64,000 bases of DNA from Aphelocoma coerulescens. Lineage: Eukaryota; Chordata; Aves; Passeriformes; Corvidae. Position 1 is the first letter of the stretch. Each line of letters opens with the position of its first letter. The position numbers and the translations under genes are program-made. Positions 46,601-56,506 of the stretch are shown piece after piece. The notes beneath the pieces are model-generated. The model saw nothing but the letters and a program-made list of their open reading frames with translations, was not told where the DNA came from and did not search any database. The stretch is from assembly GCF_041296385.1 (NCBI RefSeq), contig NW_027184079.1, positions 930,001 to 994,000 of the forward strand, written 5' to 3'.

Positions 46601-46770
46601 TGCATGTCAGAGGTCTGTTAGGAAGGACTGTGTGGGTAAAATCTGCCTCGAGTACAGACAAACCCACCCGTGGGGTTGTCTTCGCCCAGGGACCTGGTTG
46701 CACATGGTGGGTAATGCAGAAAGATGGAACAACACGTTGTGTACCACAGGGAGATCTGATTGTAGTGTGA
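43594..46770 (+). CDS. pol: Pro-Pol (protease, reverse transcriptase, RNase H, integrase), 1058 aa by readthrough
   Basis: The reading frame is continuous with gag across the UAG, so the product is expected as a Gag-Pro-Pol fusion; no ATG near its start is needed. Residues are counted from 43594. Protease has DTG at 37-39 and an ILGIDF turn near 95. Reverse transcriptase has TVDYRGLNE, LPQGW, and catalytic Asp250 plus YIDD (Asp314, Asp315). RNase H has D622, E660, D684 and D735. The integrase zinc domain has H781, H786, C815 and C818. The integrase core has D848, D907 and E943, with the canonical 35 residues between the last two. The C-terminal part ends CVPQGDLIVV before TGA. No frameshift or stop breaks it. 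No dUTPase domain is evident after integrase, although mammalian ERV-L elements are known for one. All catalytic residues are present, so the enzymes may be functional. Confidence 0.93.
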   Translation, partial: RGPASSQVEVRENRVFWTVWIRWPGTSEPQKYDALVDTGAQCTIIPSQHVGVESVSISGVTGGSQNLTLVEAEVSLTRTEWKKHLIVTGPEAPCILGIDFLRNGYFRDPKGLKWAFGIAAVETEGSKQLNTLPGLSENPSAVGLLKVEEQRVPIATSTVHRRQYRTTRDAVIPIHKMIRELESQGVVSKTHSPFNSPIWPVRKSEGEWRLTVDYRGLNEVTPPLSAAVPDMLELQYELESKAAKWYATIDIANAFFSIPLAAECRPQFAFTWRGVQYTWNRLPQGWKHSPTICHGLIQTALEKGEAPEHLQYIDDIIVWGNTAAEVFEKGEKVIRILLEAGFAIKKSKVKGPAREIQFLGVKWQDGRRQIPVEVINKITAMSPPTNKKETQAFLGAIGFWRMHIPEYSQIVSPLYLVTRKKNDFHWGPEQQQAFTQIKQEIAHAVALGPVRTGPEVKNVLYSAAGSHGLSWSLWQKVSGETRGRPLGFWSRSYRGSEANYTPTEKEILAAYEGIKAASEVIGTEAQLLLAPRLPVLGWMFKAEVPSTHHATNATWSKWIALITQRACIGKLNRPGILEIITNWPEGENFGLADEEEQVTRAEEAPPYNQLPSEDTRYALFTDGSCRIVGMKRKWKAAVWSPTRRVAEATEGEGGSSQFAELKAVQLALDIAEREKWPKLYLYTDSWMVANALWGWLEKWEKANWQRRGKPIWAAEEWKNITARVRKLVVKVRHVDAHVPKSRANEEHQNNKQVDQAAKIEVSQVDLDWKHKGELFLARWAHDASGHQGRDATYKWARDRGVDLTMDSISQVIHDCETCAAIKQAKRVKPLWYGGRWSKYKYGEAWQVDYITLPQTRQGKRHVLTMVEATTGWLETYPVPHATARNTILGLEKQVLWRHGTPERIESDNGTHFKNSLINTWAREHGIEWVYHIPYHAPAAGKVERCNGLLKTTLKALGGGTFKNWEQHLAKATWLVNTRGSTNRAGPAQSESLHATDGDKVPVVHVRGLLGRTVWVKSASSTDKPTRGVVFAQGPGCTWWVMQKDGTTRCVPQGDLIVV

Positions 46771-46913
46771 AATGCTTGTATACCCCTGCTTGCTGATTGT
46801 CACTGTCACTGTTCGTATATAGCTGTGCACATATATATATATATGTATATATATATGTATTAATGTGTGTGTAGAATTAGAATATCTCATTTTGGGCATT
46901 GAGCCAACAATAT
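46771..46913 (+). other. Pol-to-PPT spacer without env; contains AT microsatellite
   Basis: Only 159 bp separate the pol stop from the 3' LTR, too short for env. It contains an alternating AT/GT tract at about 46831-46872. No open frame or accessory gene was seen. Confidence 0.85.
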
Positions 46914-46929
46914 GGGATAAGGGGTGGAA
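46914..46929 (+). other. Polypurine tract
   Basis: GGGATAAGGGGTGGAA directly abuts the 3' LTR start (TGTCTT). It is purine-only except for two T residues, as expected for the plus-strand primer of retroviral DNA synthesis. Confidence 0.8.
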
Positions 46930-47587
46930 TGTCTTGGGGTGACGTTATGATATGTATCCCATATCGCTGCCTATGCCCAGAAATTAATTTTGTGCCTTTC
47001 TATGCCTCTAAACTGAGCCTGAGAGGGAGAAGAAAAAACTGAGCAAAACTTTCTCAAAGCAGTTTGCAGCTTGTTCAAGGTCACATAAAGATAGGAGGTT
47101 TTTTTTTTTTCCCTGCCCAGCCGCGGCAGGGGGGCGAGGAAGCACCCGGCTTGCTGTGTTTCAGTCAGCTTTTGGCCAGTTGTTTCAGTTTCTGGTTCTC
47201 CGGAGAGAGACTGAGAGTTGGACTTTGCTTTTTCCCTTCTCTAGAATTCCGGATTTTTTTCTCCCTTTGCTACTGGACTGCTTTTCAACCTCAGAGCACA
47301 TCGGGAGGACTTTTCGTCGGGCACAGAGGGCCTGGCCCTGGGCCAAGCCCCAGCGCCGAGGAGACCAAAGGGAGGACTCTAACGCTTTCCCAGGTTTTTT
47401 TCCTCCACAGCAAAAGATTTTACCATTTAATCTCATTTTCCTTTCCCGTGTGTTTGTTAAATAAATTGTTTTATCTTCTTCACTTTCCTTCGAGGAAAAT
47501 TTATTTTTTTTTCCCGAACCTGGTGGGGGAGGGGTGGTTGTGCCTTCTCTCAGAGTATATATTTCTAAATTTGGCCAAACCGGTACA
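46930..47587 (+). repeat. 3' LTR (658 bp)
   Basis: It is identical to the 5' LTR by direct comparison, starting TGTCTTGGGG and ending CCGGTACA. It is followed immediately by the target duplication GGAAT and array sequence. A read-through frame from this LTR into the adjacent exon (47064-47816) is a by-product of the junction. Confidence 0.97.
47460..47465 (+). terminator. Proviral polyadenylation signal (AATAAA) in the 3' LTR
   Basis: This is the same AATAAA context as in the 5' LTR, here in the position expected to end the proviral transcript. A G/T-rich element follows at about 47520. Confidence 0.6.
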
Positions 47588-47592
47588 GGAAT
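47588..47592. repeat. Target-site duplication, 3' copy (GGAAT)
   Basis: GGAAT follows the LTR end ACA and continues into ATCTCCAGGCTTGGG, restoring the array sequence. It matches 40896-40900 exactly. Confidence 0.95.
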
Positions 47593-47696
47593 ATCTCCAG
47601 GCTTGGGCTACTTGTGGCAAGAGCCTCCATCCCTGCCCGAGCTTGGGTGAGAGTTGCCAGAGCGCAGACGGAGGAAGGCCTTTGGACAGGTGCAAG

Positions 47697-50600
47697 GTAA
47701 GAATGATGCATGGTCGGCAGTCGTGGTGCGAGCAGAAACATTTCTTGCAATCGCCTCTAGCTTTTAGAGTAGTTTCACTTTCCGGTTTGAATAGTGTGAG
47801 CCTGGAAAGCCAATAGTCTAAATGTTCAGATGTCTGCTACCCTATAGTAGACATGAACTCAAGTCTCTCATAGAAACATGAGGTTTTTTCCTTAAGCCAA
47901 GTGCTGGGAGGGGAATTTCTTCTGCAAATCTACTGTGCTTCTGCTGCTTGTTCCATTTTAGAAAGTTTCCTCCCTTGGCCCTGCCTTGATTGAATAGTCC
48001 TTTCTCTTCTAACTAGAAGCTCCAGGTTTTAATCTTACAAGTTGTCTTTGTTTTCTTTGTCCACAGACAGGAGTCCCTGCTCTCCAAGAGCCCTGTTGAT
48101 CATCAGAACCTGCTTGTGGCTGAGAATGCAGATGGCCACGAATGGCCTAGAAGTAAAAACTGGAGCAAGGTTGTATGCAAGAAGATTTTCCCAGAGAAAA
48201 GCATCCTAGGAGCAGCAAGAGTCCTGGAGGTGCCAGTTGCCAGTATATGACTCCTAGGATGCTGTGGCGCTGCCAAAGTTGAAGAGGCTCAGAGAGCTGC
48301 CAGACATGATCCTCCAGCTGGAAAGGCAGATGTTGGGAGCTCCAGGGAATTCCCTGACGTCAGCAGTGGAGGAGCAGGATGAGGAAGATGTCCCCGCTTG
48401 GGCTACTTGTGGCAAGAGTGTCCGAGGCTCCCAGTGCCTCCGTGAGAGCGGCAGGACTGGAGACGGAGGAAGGCCTTTGGACAGGTGCAAGGTAAGAATG
48501 ATGCATGGTCCCCAGTTGTGGTGAGTACAGAAACATTTCTTCCAAGCATCTCTAGCTTTTGAAATAGTTTGACATTCCGGTTTGAATTGCGTGAGCCTGG
48601 AAAGCCAGTAGTCTAAATGTTCAGATGTCTGCTATCCAATAGTAGACATGAACTCAAGTCTCTCATAGAAACATCAGGCTTTTTCCTTAAGCCAAGTGCT
48701 GGGAGGGGAATTTCTTCTGCAAAACTACTGTGCTTCTGCTGCTTGTTCCATTTTAGAAAGTTTCCTCCCTTGGCCCTGCCTTGATTGAATAGTCCTTTTT
48801 TTTCTAACTAGAAGCTCCAGGTTTTCTTCTTACAAGTTGTCTTTGTTTTCTTTGTCCACAGACAGGAGTCCCTGCTCTCCCAGAGCCATGTCGATCATCA
48901 GAACCTGCTTGTGGCTGAGAATGCAGATGGCCACGAAAGGCCTAGGAGTAAAAACTGGAGCAAGGACGTGTGCAAGAAGATTTTCCCAGAGGAAAGCATC
49001 CTAGGAGCAGCAAGTGTCCTGGAGGTGCCAGTTGCCAGTATATGACTCCTAGGATGCTGTGGCGCTGCCAAAGGCAAAGAGGCTCAGAGAGCTGCCAGAC
49101 ACGATCCTCGAGCAGGAAAGGCAGATGTTGGGAGCACCAGGGAATTCCCTGCCGTCAGCAGTGGAGGAGCAGGATGAGGAAGATGTCCACGCTTGGGCTA
49201 CTTGTGGCAAGAGTGTCCAAGGCTCCCAGTGCCTCCGTGGGAGCTGCAGGAGTGGTGACGGAGGACAACCATTGGGCAGGACTGGCTGCTCCCTCAGAGC
49301 CGTGGCTCTCAGCAGAACCGTCTCATTGCTGAGGATGCACCTGTCCAGGAAGAGCATTGCAGAGGAGTAGGAGTCCAGCTCATTGCAGTAAGGGAATGGC
49401 TGAGGGATGTTTCCCAGGAGTAACTTTGCTGGAGGTGCCAGTTCCAGTCCGTGGCTCGCAGGATGCTGCAGCACTGCCATAGGAGAAGGGGTTTTGCATG
49501 GTGCTAGAGAAGGTCCTCGAGCAGCAAAGGCAGGTGTTTGCAGCTCCAGGGAATACCCTGACGTCAGCAGTGGAGTAGCAGGATGAGGAAGATGTCCACG
49601 CTTGGGCTACTTGTGGCAAGAGCCTCCATCCCTGCCCTTGCCTGGGTGAGAGTTGCCGGAGCGCAGATGGAGGCAGGCCTTTGGACAGGTGCAAGGTAAG
49701 AATGATGGATGGTCGGCAGTCGTGGTGTAAACAGAAACATTTCTTGCAATCATCCCTTCTGTTAGAATAGTTTCACTTTCCGGTTTGAATAGCGTGAGCC
49801 TGGAAAGCCAATAGCCTAAATGTTCAGATGTCTGGTACCCAGTAGTAGACATGAACTCAAGTCTCTCATAGAAACATGAGGTTTTTTCCTTAAGCCAAGT
49901 GCTGGGAAGGGAATTTCTTCTGCAAAACTACTGTGCTTCTGCTGCTTGTTCCATTTTAGATAGTTTCCTCCCTTGGCCCTGCCTTGTTTGAATAGTCCTT
50001 TCTCTTCTAACTAGAAGCTCCAGGTTTTCTTCTTACAAGTTGTCTTTGTTTTCTTTGTCCACAGACAGGAGTCCCTGCTCTCCCAGAGCCATGTCGATCA
50101 TCAGAACCTGCTTGTGGCTGAGAATGCAGATGGCCACGAAAAGCCTAGAAGTAAAAACTGGAGCAATGTCGTGTCCAAGAAGATTTTCCCAGAGAAAAGC
50201 ATCCTAGGAGCGGCAAGTGTCATGTAGCTGCCAGTTTCCAGTATATGACTCTCAGGATGCTGTGGCGCTGCCAAAGGCGAAGAGGATCAGAGAGCTGCCA
50301 GACACGATCCTCCAGCAGGAAAGGCAGATTTTAGGAGCTCCAGGGAATTCCCTGACGTCAGCAGTGGAGGAGCAGGATGAGGAAGATGTCCACGCTTGGG
50401 CTACTTGTGGCAAGAGTGTCCAAGGCTCCCAGTGCCTCCGTGAGAGCTGCAGGAGTGGAGTCAGAGGAAGGCCTTTGGGCAGGACTGGCTCCTCCCTCAG
50501 AGCCATGGCTCTCAGCAGAACCGTCTCATTGCTGAGGATGCACCTGTCCAGGAAGAGCCTTGCAAAGGAGTAGGAGTCCAGCTCATTGCAGTAAGGGAAT

Positions 50601-52101
50601 GGCTGAATGATGTTTCCCAGGAGCAACTATGCTGAAGGTGCCAGTTCCAGTCCATGGCTCGCAGGATGCTGCAGCACTGCCATAGGAGAAGGGGTTTGGC
50701 ATGGTGCTAGAGAAGGTCCTCGAGCCGCAAAGGCAGGTGTTTGCAGCTCCAGGGAATACCCTGACGTCAGCAGTGGAGTAGCAGGATGAGGAAGATGTCC
50801 ATGCTTGGGCTACTTGTGGCAAGAGCCTCTATCCCTGCCCTTGCCTGGGTGAGAGTTGCCAGAGCGCAGACGGAGGAAGGCCTTTGGACAGGTGCAAGGT
50901 AAGAATGATGCATGGTCGGCAGTCGTGGTGTAAACAGAAACATTTCTTGCAATCATCCTTACTGTTAGAGTAGTTTCACTTTCCGGTTTGAATAGCGTGA
51001 GCCTGGAAAGCCAATAGTCTAAATGTTCAGATGTCTGGTACCCAATAGTAGACATGAACTCATGTCTCTCACAGAAACATCAGGCGTTTTCCTTAAGCCA
51101 AGTGCTGGGAGGGGAATTTCTTCTGCAATACTGCTGTGCTTCTGCTGCTTGTTCCATTTTAGAAAGTTTCCTCCCTTGGCTCTGCCTTGATTGAATAGTC
51201 CTTTCTCTTCTAACTAGAAGCTCCAGGTTTTCTTCTTACAAGTTGTCTTTGTTTTCTTTGTCCACAGACAGGAGTCCCTGCTCTCCCAGAGCCATGTCGA
51301 TCATCAGAAGCTGCTTGTGGCCGTGGATGCAGATGGCCACGAAAGGCCTAGAAGTAAAATCTGCAGCAAGGTTGTGTGCAAGAAGATTTTCCCAGAGAAA
51401 AGCATCCTAGGAGCAGCAAGTGTCCTGGAGCTGCCAGTTGCCAGTATAGGACTCCTAGGATGCTGTTGCGCTTCCAAAATGTAAGAGGCTCAGAGAGCTG
51501 CCAGACACGATCCTCGAGCAGGAAAGGCACATGTTGGGAGCTCCAGGGAATTCCCTGACGTCAGCAGTGGAGGAGCAGGATGAGGAAGATGTCCACGCTT
51601 GGGCTACTTGTGGCAAGCGTGTCCAAGGCTCCCAGTGCCTCCGTGGGAGCTGCAGGAGTGGAGACGGAGGAAGGCCTTTGGGCAGGACTGGCTGCTCCCT
51701 CAGAGCCGCGGCTCTCAGCAGAACCGTCTCATTGCTGAGGATGCACCTATCCAGGAAGAGCCTTGCAAAGGAGTAGGAGTCCAGCTCATTGCAGTAAGGG
51801 AATGGCTGAAGGATGTTTCCCAGGAGCAACTATGCTGAAGGTGCCAGTTCCAGTCCATGGCTCGCAGGATGCTGCAGCACTGCCATAGGAGAAGGCATTT
51901 GGCATGGTGCTAGAGAAGATCCTCGAGCAGCAAAGGCAGGTGTTTGCAGCTCCAGGGAATTCCTAGATGTCAGCAGTGGAAGATCAGGATGAGGAATATC
52001 TCCAGGCTTGGGCTACTTGTGGCAAGAGCCTCCATCCCTGCCCGAGCTTGGGTGAGAGTTGCCAGAGCGCAGACGGAGGAAGGCCTTTGGACAGGTGCAA
52101 G
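47697..52101 (+). repeat. Higher-order repeat copy H9 (S-L-L-L, 4405 bp)
   Basis: Unit sizes are 795, 1204, 1203 and 1203. It carries the GAGCGGCAAGTGTCATG variant at about 50209, shared with 24.3 kb. Single-copy changes seen include CTCTCCAAGAGCCC at about 48080 and AGGAGTAACTTTGC at about 49416. It has no 9-bp duplication. Confidence 0.87.
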
Positions 52102-55100
52102 GTAAGAATGATGCATGGTCGGCAGTCGTGGTACGAGCAGAAACATTTCTTGCAATCGCCTCTAGCTTTTAGAGTAGTTTCACTTTCCGGTTTGAATAGT
52201 GTGAGCCTGGAAAGCCAATAGTCTAAATGTTCAGATGTCTGCTACCCTATAGTAGACATGAACTCAAGTCTCTCATAGAAACATGAGGTTTTTTCCTTAA
52301 GCCAAGTGCTGGGAGGGGAATTTCTTCTGCAAATCTACTGTGCTTCTGCTGCTTGTTCCATTTTAGAAAGTTTCCTCCCTTGGCCCTGCCTTGATTGAAT
52401 AGTCCTTTCTCTTCTAACTAGAAGCTCCAGGTTTTAATCTTACAAGTTGTCTTTGTTTTCTTTGTCCACAGACAGGAGTCCCTGCTCTCCCAGAGCCCTG
52501 TTGATCATCAGAACCTGCTTGTGGCTGAGAATGCAGATGGCCACGAAAGGCCTAGAAGTAAAAACTGGAGCAAGGTTGTATGCAAGAAGATTTTCCCAGA
52601 GAAAAGCATCCTAGGAGCAGCAAGTGTCCTGGAGGTGCCAGTTGCCAGTATATGACTCCTAGGATGCTGTGGCGCTGCCAAATTTGAAGAGGCTCAGAGA
52701 GCTGCCAGACATGATCCTCCAGCTGGAAAGGCAGATGTTGGGAGCTCCAGGGAATTCCCTGACGTCAGCAGTGGAGGAGCAGGATGAGGAAGATGTCCAC
52801 GCTTGGGCTACTTGTGGCAAGAGTGTCCGAGGCTCCCAGTGCCTCCGTGAGAGCGGCAGGACTGGAGACGGAGGAAGGCCTTTGGACAGGTGCAAGGTAA
52901 GAATGATGCATGGTCCCCAGTTGTGGTGAGTACAGAAACATTTCTTCCAAGCATCTCTAGCTTTTGAAATAGTTTGACATTCCGGTTTGAATTGCGTGAG
53001 CCTGGAAAGCCAGTAGTCTAAATGTTCAGATGTCTGCTATCCAATAGTAGACATGAACTCAAGTCTCTCATAGAAACATCAGACTTTTTCCTTAAGCCAA
53101 GTGCTGGGAGGGGAATTTCTTCTGCAAAACTACTGTGCTTCTGCTGCTTGTTCCATTTTAGAAAGTTTCCTGCTTTGGCCCTGCCTTGATTGAATAGTCC
53201 TTTTTCTTCTAACTAGAAGCTCCAGGTTTTCTTCTTACAAGTTGTCTTTGTTTTCTTTGTCCACAGACAGGAGTCCCTGCTCTCCCAGAGCCCTGTTGAT
53301 CATCAGAAGCTGCTTGTGGCTGAGGATGCAGATGGCCACGAAAGGCCTAGAAGTAAAATCGGCAGCAAGGTCGTGTGCAAGAAGATTTTCCCAGAGAAAA
53401 GCATCCTAGGAGCAGCAAGTGTCCTGGAGGTGCCAGTTGCCAGTATATGACTCCTAGGATGCTGTGGCGCTGCCAAAGGCAAAGAGGCTCAGAGATCTGC
53501 CAGACACGATCCTCCAGCAGGAAAGGCAGATGTTTGGAGCACCAGGGAATTCCCTGCCGTCAGCAGTGGAGGAGCAGGATGAGGAAGATGTCCACGCTTG
53601 GGCTACTTGTGGCAAGAGTGTCCAAGGCTCCCAGTGCCTCCGTGGGAGCTGCAGGACTGGTGACAGAGGGCAACCATTGGGCAGGACTGGCTGCTCCCTC
53701 AGAGCTGTGGCTCTCAGCAGAACCGTCTCATTGCTGAGGATGCACCTGTCCAGGAAGAGCATTGCAGAGGAGTAGGAGTCCAGCTCATTGCAGTAAGGGA
53801 ATGGCTGAGGGATGTTTCCCAGGAGCAACTTTGCTGGAGGTGCCAGTTCCAGTCCGTGGCTCGCAGGATGCTGCAGCGCTGCCATAGGAGAAGGGGTTTT
53901 GCATGATGCTAGAGAAGATCCTCAAGCAGCAAAGGCAGGTGTTTGCAGCTCCAGGGAATACCCTGACGTCAGCAGTGGAGTAGCAGGATGAGGAAGATGT
54001 CTACGCTTGGGCTACTTGTGGCAAGAGCCTCCATCCCTGCCCTTGCCTGGGTGAGAGTTGCCGGAGCGCAGATGGAGGAAGGCTTTTGGACAGGTGGAAG
54101 GTAAGAATGATGCATGGTCGGCAGTCGTGGTGTAAACAGAAACATTTCTTGCAATCATCCTTACTGTTAGAGTAGTTTCACTTTCCGGTTTGAATAGCGT
54201 GAGCCTGGAAAGCCAATAGTCTAAATGTTCAGATGTCTGGTACCCAGTAGTAGACATGAACTCAAGTCTCTCATAGAAACATCAGGTTTTTTCCTTAAGC
54301 CAAGTGCTGGGAAGGGAATTTCTTCTGCAAAACTACTGTGCTTCTGCTGCTTGTTCCATTTTAGAAAGTTTCCTCCCTTGGCCCTGCCTTGATTGAATAG
54401 TCCTTTGTCTTCTATCTAGAAGCTCCAGGTTTTCTTCTTACAAGTTGTCTTTGTTTTCTTTGTCCACAGACAGGAGTCCCTGTTTTCCCAGAGCCATGTC
54501 GATCATCAGAAGCTGCTTGTGGCTGCGGATGCAGATGGCCACGAAAGGCCTAGAAGTAAAAACTGGAGCAATGTCGTGTCCAAAAAGATTTTCCCAGAGA
54601 AAAGCATCCTAGGAGCAGCAAGTGTCCTGTAGCTGCCAGTTTCCAGTATATGACTCTCAGGATGCTGTGGCGCTGCCAAAGGCGAAGAGGCTCAGAGAGC
54701 TGCCAGACACGATCCTCGAGCAGGAAAGGCAGATTTTAGGAGCTCCAGGGAATTCCCTGACGTCAGCAGTGGAGGAGCAGGATGAGGAAGATGTCCACGC
54801 TTGGGCTACTTGTGGCAAGAGTGTCCAAGGCTCCCAGTGCCTCCGTGGGAGCTGCAGGAGTGGAGTCAGAGGAAGGCCTTTTGACAGGACTGGCTGCTCC
54901 CTCAGAGCCATGGCTCTCAGCAGAACCGTCTCATTGCTGAGGATGCACCTGTCCAGGAAGAGCCTTGCAGAGGAGTAGGAGTCCAGCTCATTGCAGTAAG
55001 GGAATGGCTGAATGATGTTTCCCAGGAGCAACTATGCTGAAGGTGCCAGTTCCAGTCCATGGCTCGCAGGATGCTGCAGCACTGCCATAGGAGAAGGGGT

Positions 55101-56506
55101 TTGGCATGGTGCTAGAGAAGGTCCTCGAGCAGCAAAGGCAAGTGTTTGCAGCTCCAGGGAATACCCTGACGTCAGCAGTGGAGTAGCAGGATGAGGAAGA
55201 TGTCCACGCTTGGGCTACTTGTGGCAAGGGCCTCCATCCTTGCCCTTGCCTGGGTGAGAGTTGCCGGAGCGCAGACGGAGGAAGGCCTTTGGACAGGTGC
55301 AAGGTAAGAATGATGCATGGTCGGCAGTCGTGGTGCGAGCAGAAACATTTCTTGCAATCATCCCTACTGTTAGAGTAGTTTCACTTTCCGGTTTGAATAG
55401 CGTGAGCCTGGAAAGCCAATAGTCCAAATATTCAGATGTCTGGTACCCAATAGTAGACATGAACTCAAGTCTCTCATAGAAACATCAGGCGTTTTCCTTA
55501 AGCCAAGTGCTGGGAGGGGAATTTCTTCTGCAATACTGCTGTGCTTCTGCTGCTTGTTCCATTTTAGAAAGTTTCCTCCCTTGGCTCTGCCTTGATTGAA
55601 TAGTCCTTTCTCTTCTAACTAGAAGCTCCAGGTTTTCTTCTTACAAGTTGTCTTTGTTTTCTTTGTCCACAGACAGGAGTCCCTGCTCTCCCAGAGCCAT
55701 GTCGATCATCAGAAGCTGCTTGTGGCTGCGGATGCAGATGGCCACAAAAGGCCTAGAAGTAAAATCTGCAGCAAGGTTGTGTGCAAGAAGATTTTCCCAG
55801 AGAAAAGCATCCTAGGAGCAGCAAGTGTCCTGGAGGTGCCAGTTGCCAGTATATGACTCCTAGGATGCTGTTGCGCTTCCAAAGTGTAAGAGGCTCAGAG
55901 AGCTGCCAGACACGATCCTCGAGCAGGAAAGGCAGATGTTGGGAGCTCCAGGGAATTCCCTGATGTCAGCAGTGGAGGAGCAGGATGAGGAAGATCTCGA
56001 CGCTTGGGCTACTTGTGGCAAGAGTGTCCAAGGCTCCCAGTGCTTCCGTGGGAGCTGCAGGACTGGTGACGGAGGAAGGCCTTTGGGCAGGACTGGCTGC
56101 TCCCTCAGAGCCGTGGCTCTCAGCAGAACCGTCTCATTGCTGAGGATGCACCTATCCAGGAAGAGCCTTGCAAAGGTGTAGGAGTCCAGCTCATTGCAGT
56201 AAGGGAATGGCTGAAGGATGTTTCCCAGGAGCAACTATGCTGAAGGTGCCAGTTCCAGTCCATGGCTCGCAGGATGCTGCAGCACTGCCATAGGAGAAGG
56301 CATTTGGCATGGTGCTAGAGAAGATCCTCGAGCAGCAAAGGCAAGTGTTTGCAGCTCCAGGGAATTCCTAGATGTCAGCAGTGGAAGATCAGGATGAGGA
56401 ATATCTCCAGGCTTGGGCTACTTGTGGCAAGAGCCTCCATCCCTGCCCGAGCTTGGGTGAGAGTTGCCAGAGCGCAGACGGAGGAAGGCCTTTGGACAGG
56501 TGCAAG
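52102..56506 (+). repeat. Higher-order repeat copy H10 (S-L-L-L, 4405 bp)
   Basis: Unit sizes are 795, 1204, 1203 and 1203. From about 53.3 kb it is a near copy of 2.9-5.6 kb at an offset of 50387 bp. The two share several variants seen nowhere else, although they sit at opposite ends of the window. It lacks the 9-bp duplication that H1 has, so beyond that point the offset becomes 50378. Confidence 0.87.

Larger units (their letters stand above)
40901..47587 (+). mobile_element. Full-length env-less ERV-L-like endogenous retrovirus (6687 bp)
   Basis: The order is 5' LTR (40901-41558), primer binding site, leader, gag, in-frame UAG, pro-pol, short spacer, polypurine tract, 3' LTR (46930-47587). 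A 5-bp duplication GGAAT flanks it. The LTRs have TG...CA ends and read as identical. All retroviral enzymes are open with catalytic residues in place, and no env reading frame exists between pol and the 3' LTR. The lack of env, the 5-bp duplication and the overall integrase sequence suggest class III (ERV-L, spuma-related) elements; family placement is from recognition, not a search. A tRNA-Lys-like primer site leaves some room for a different class. It sits in the sense orientation relative to the array, inside a B-type exon subrepeat. Confidence 0.95.

Noticed and set aside
46771..46929. Hidden env or accessory gene after pol
   Set aside because: Only 159 bp are available, occupied by an AT microsatellite and the polypurine tract; no open frame of useful length exists.
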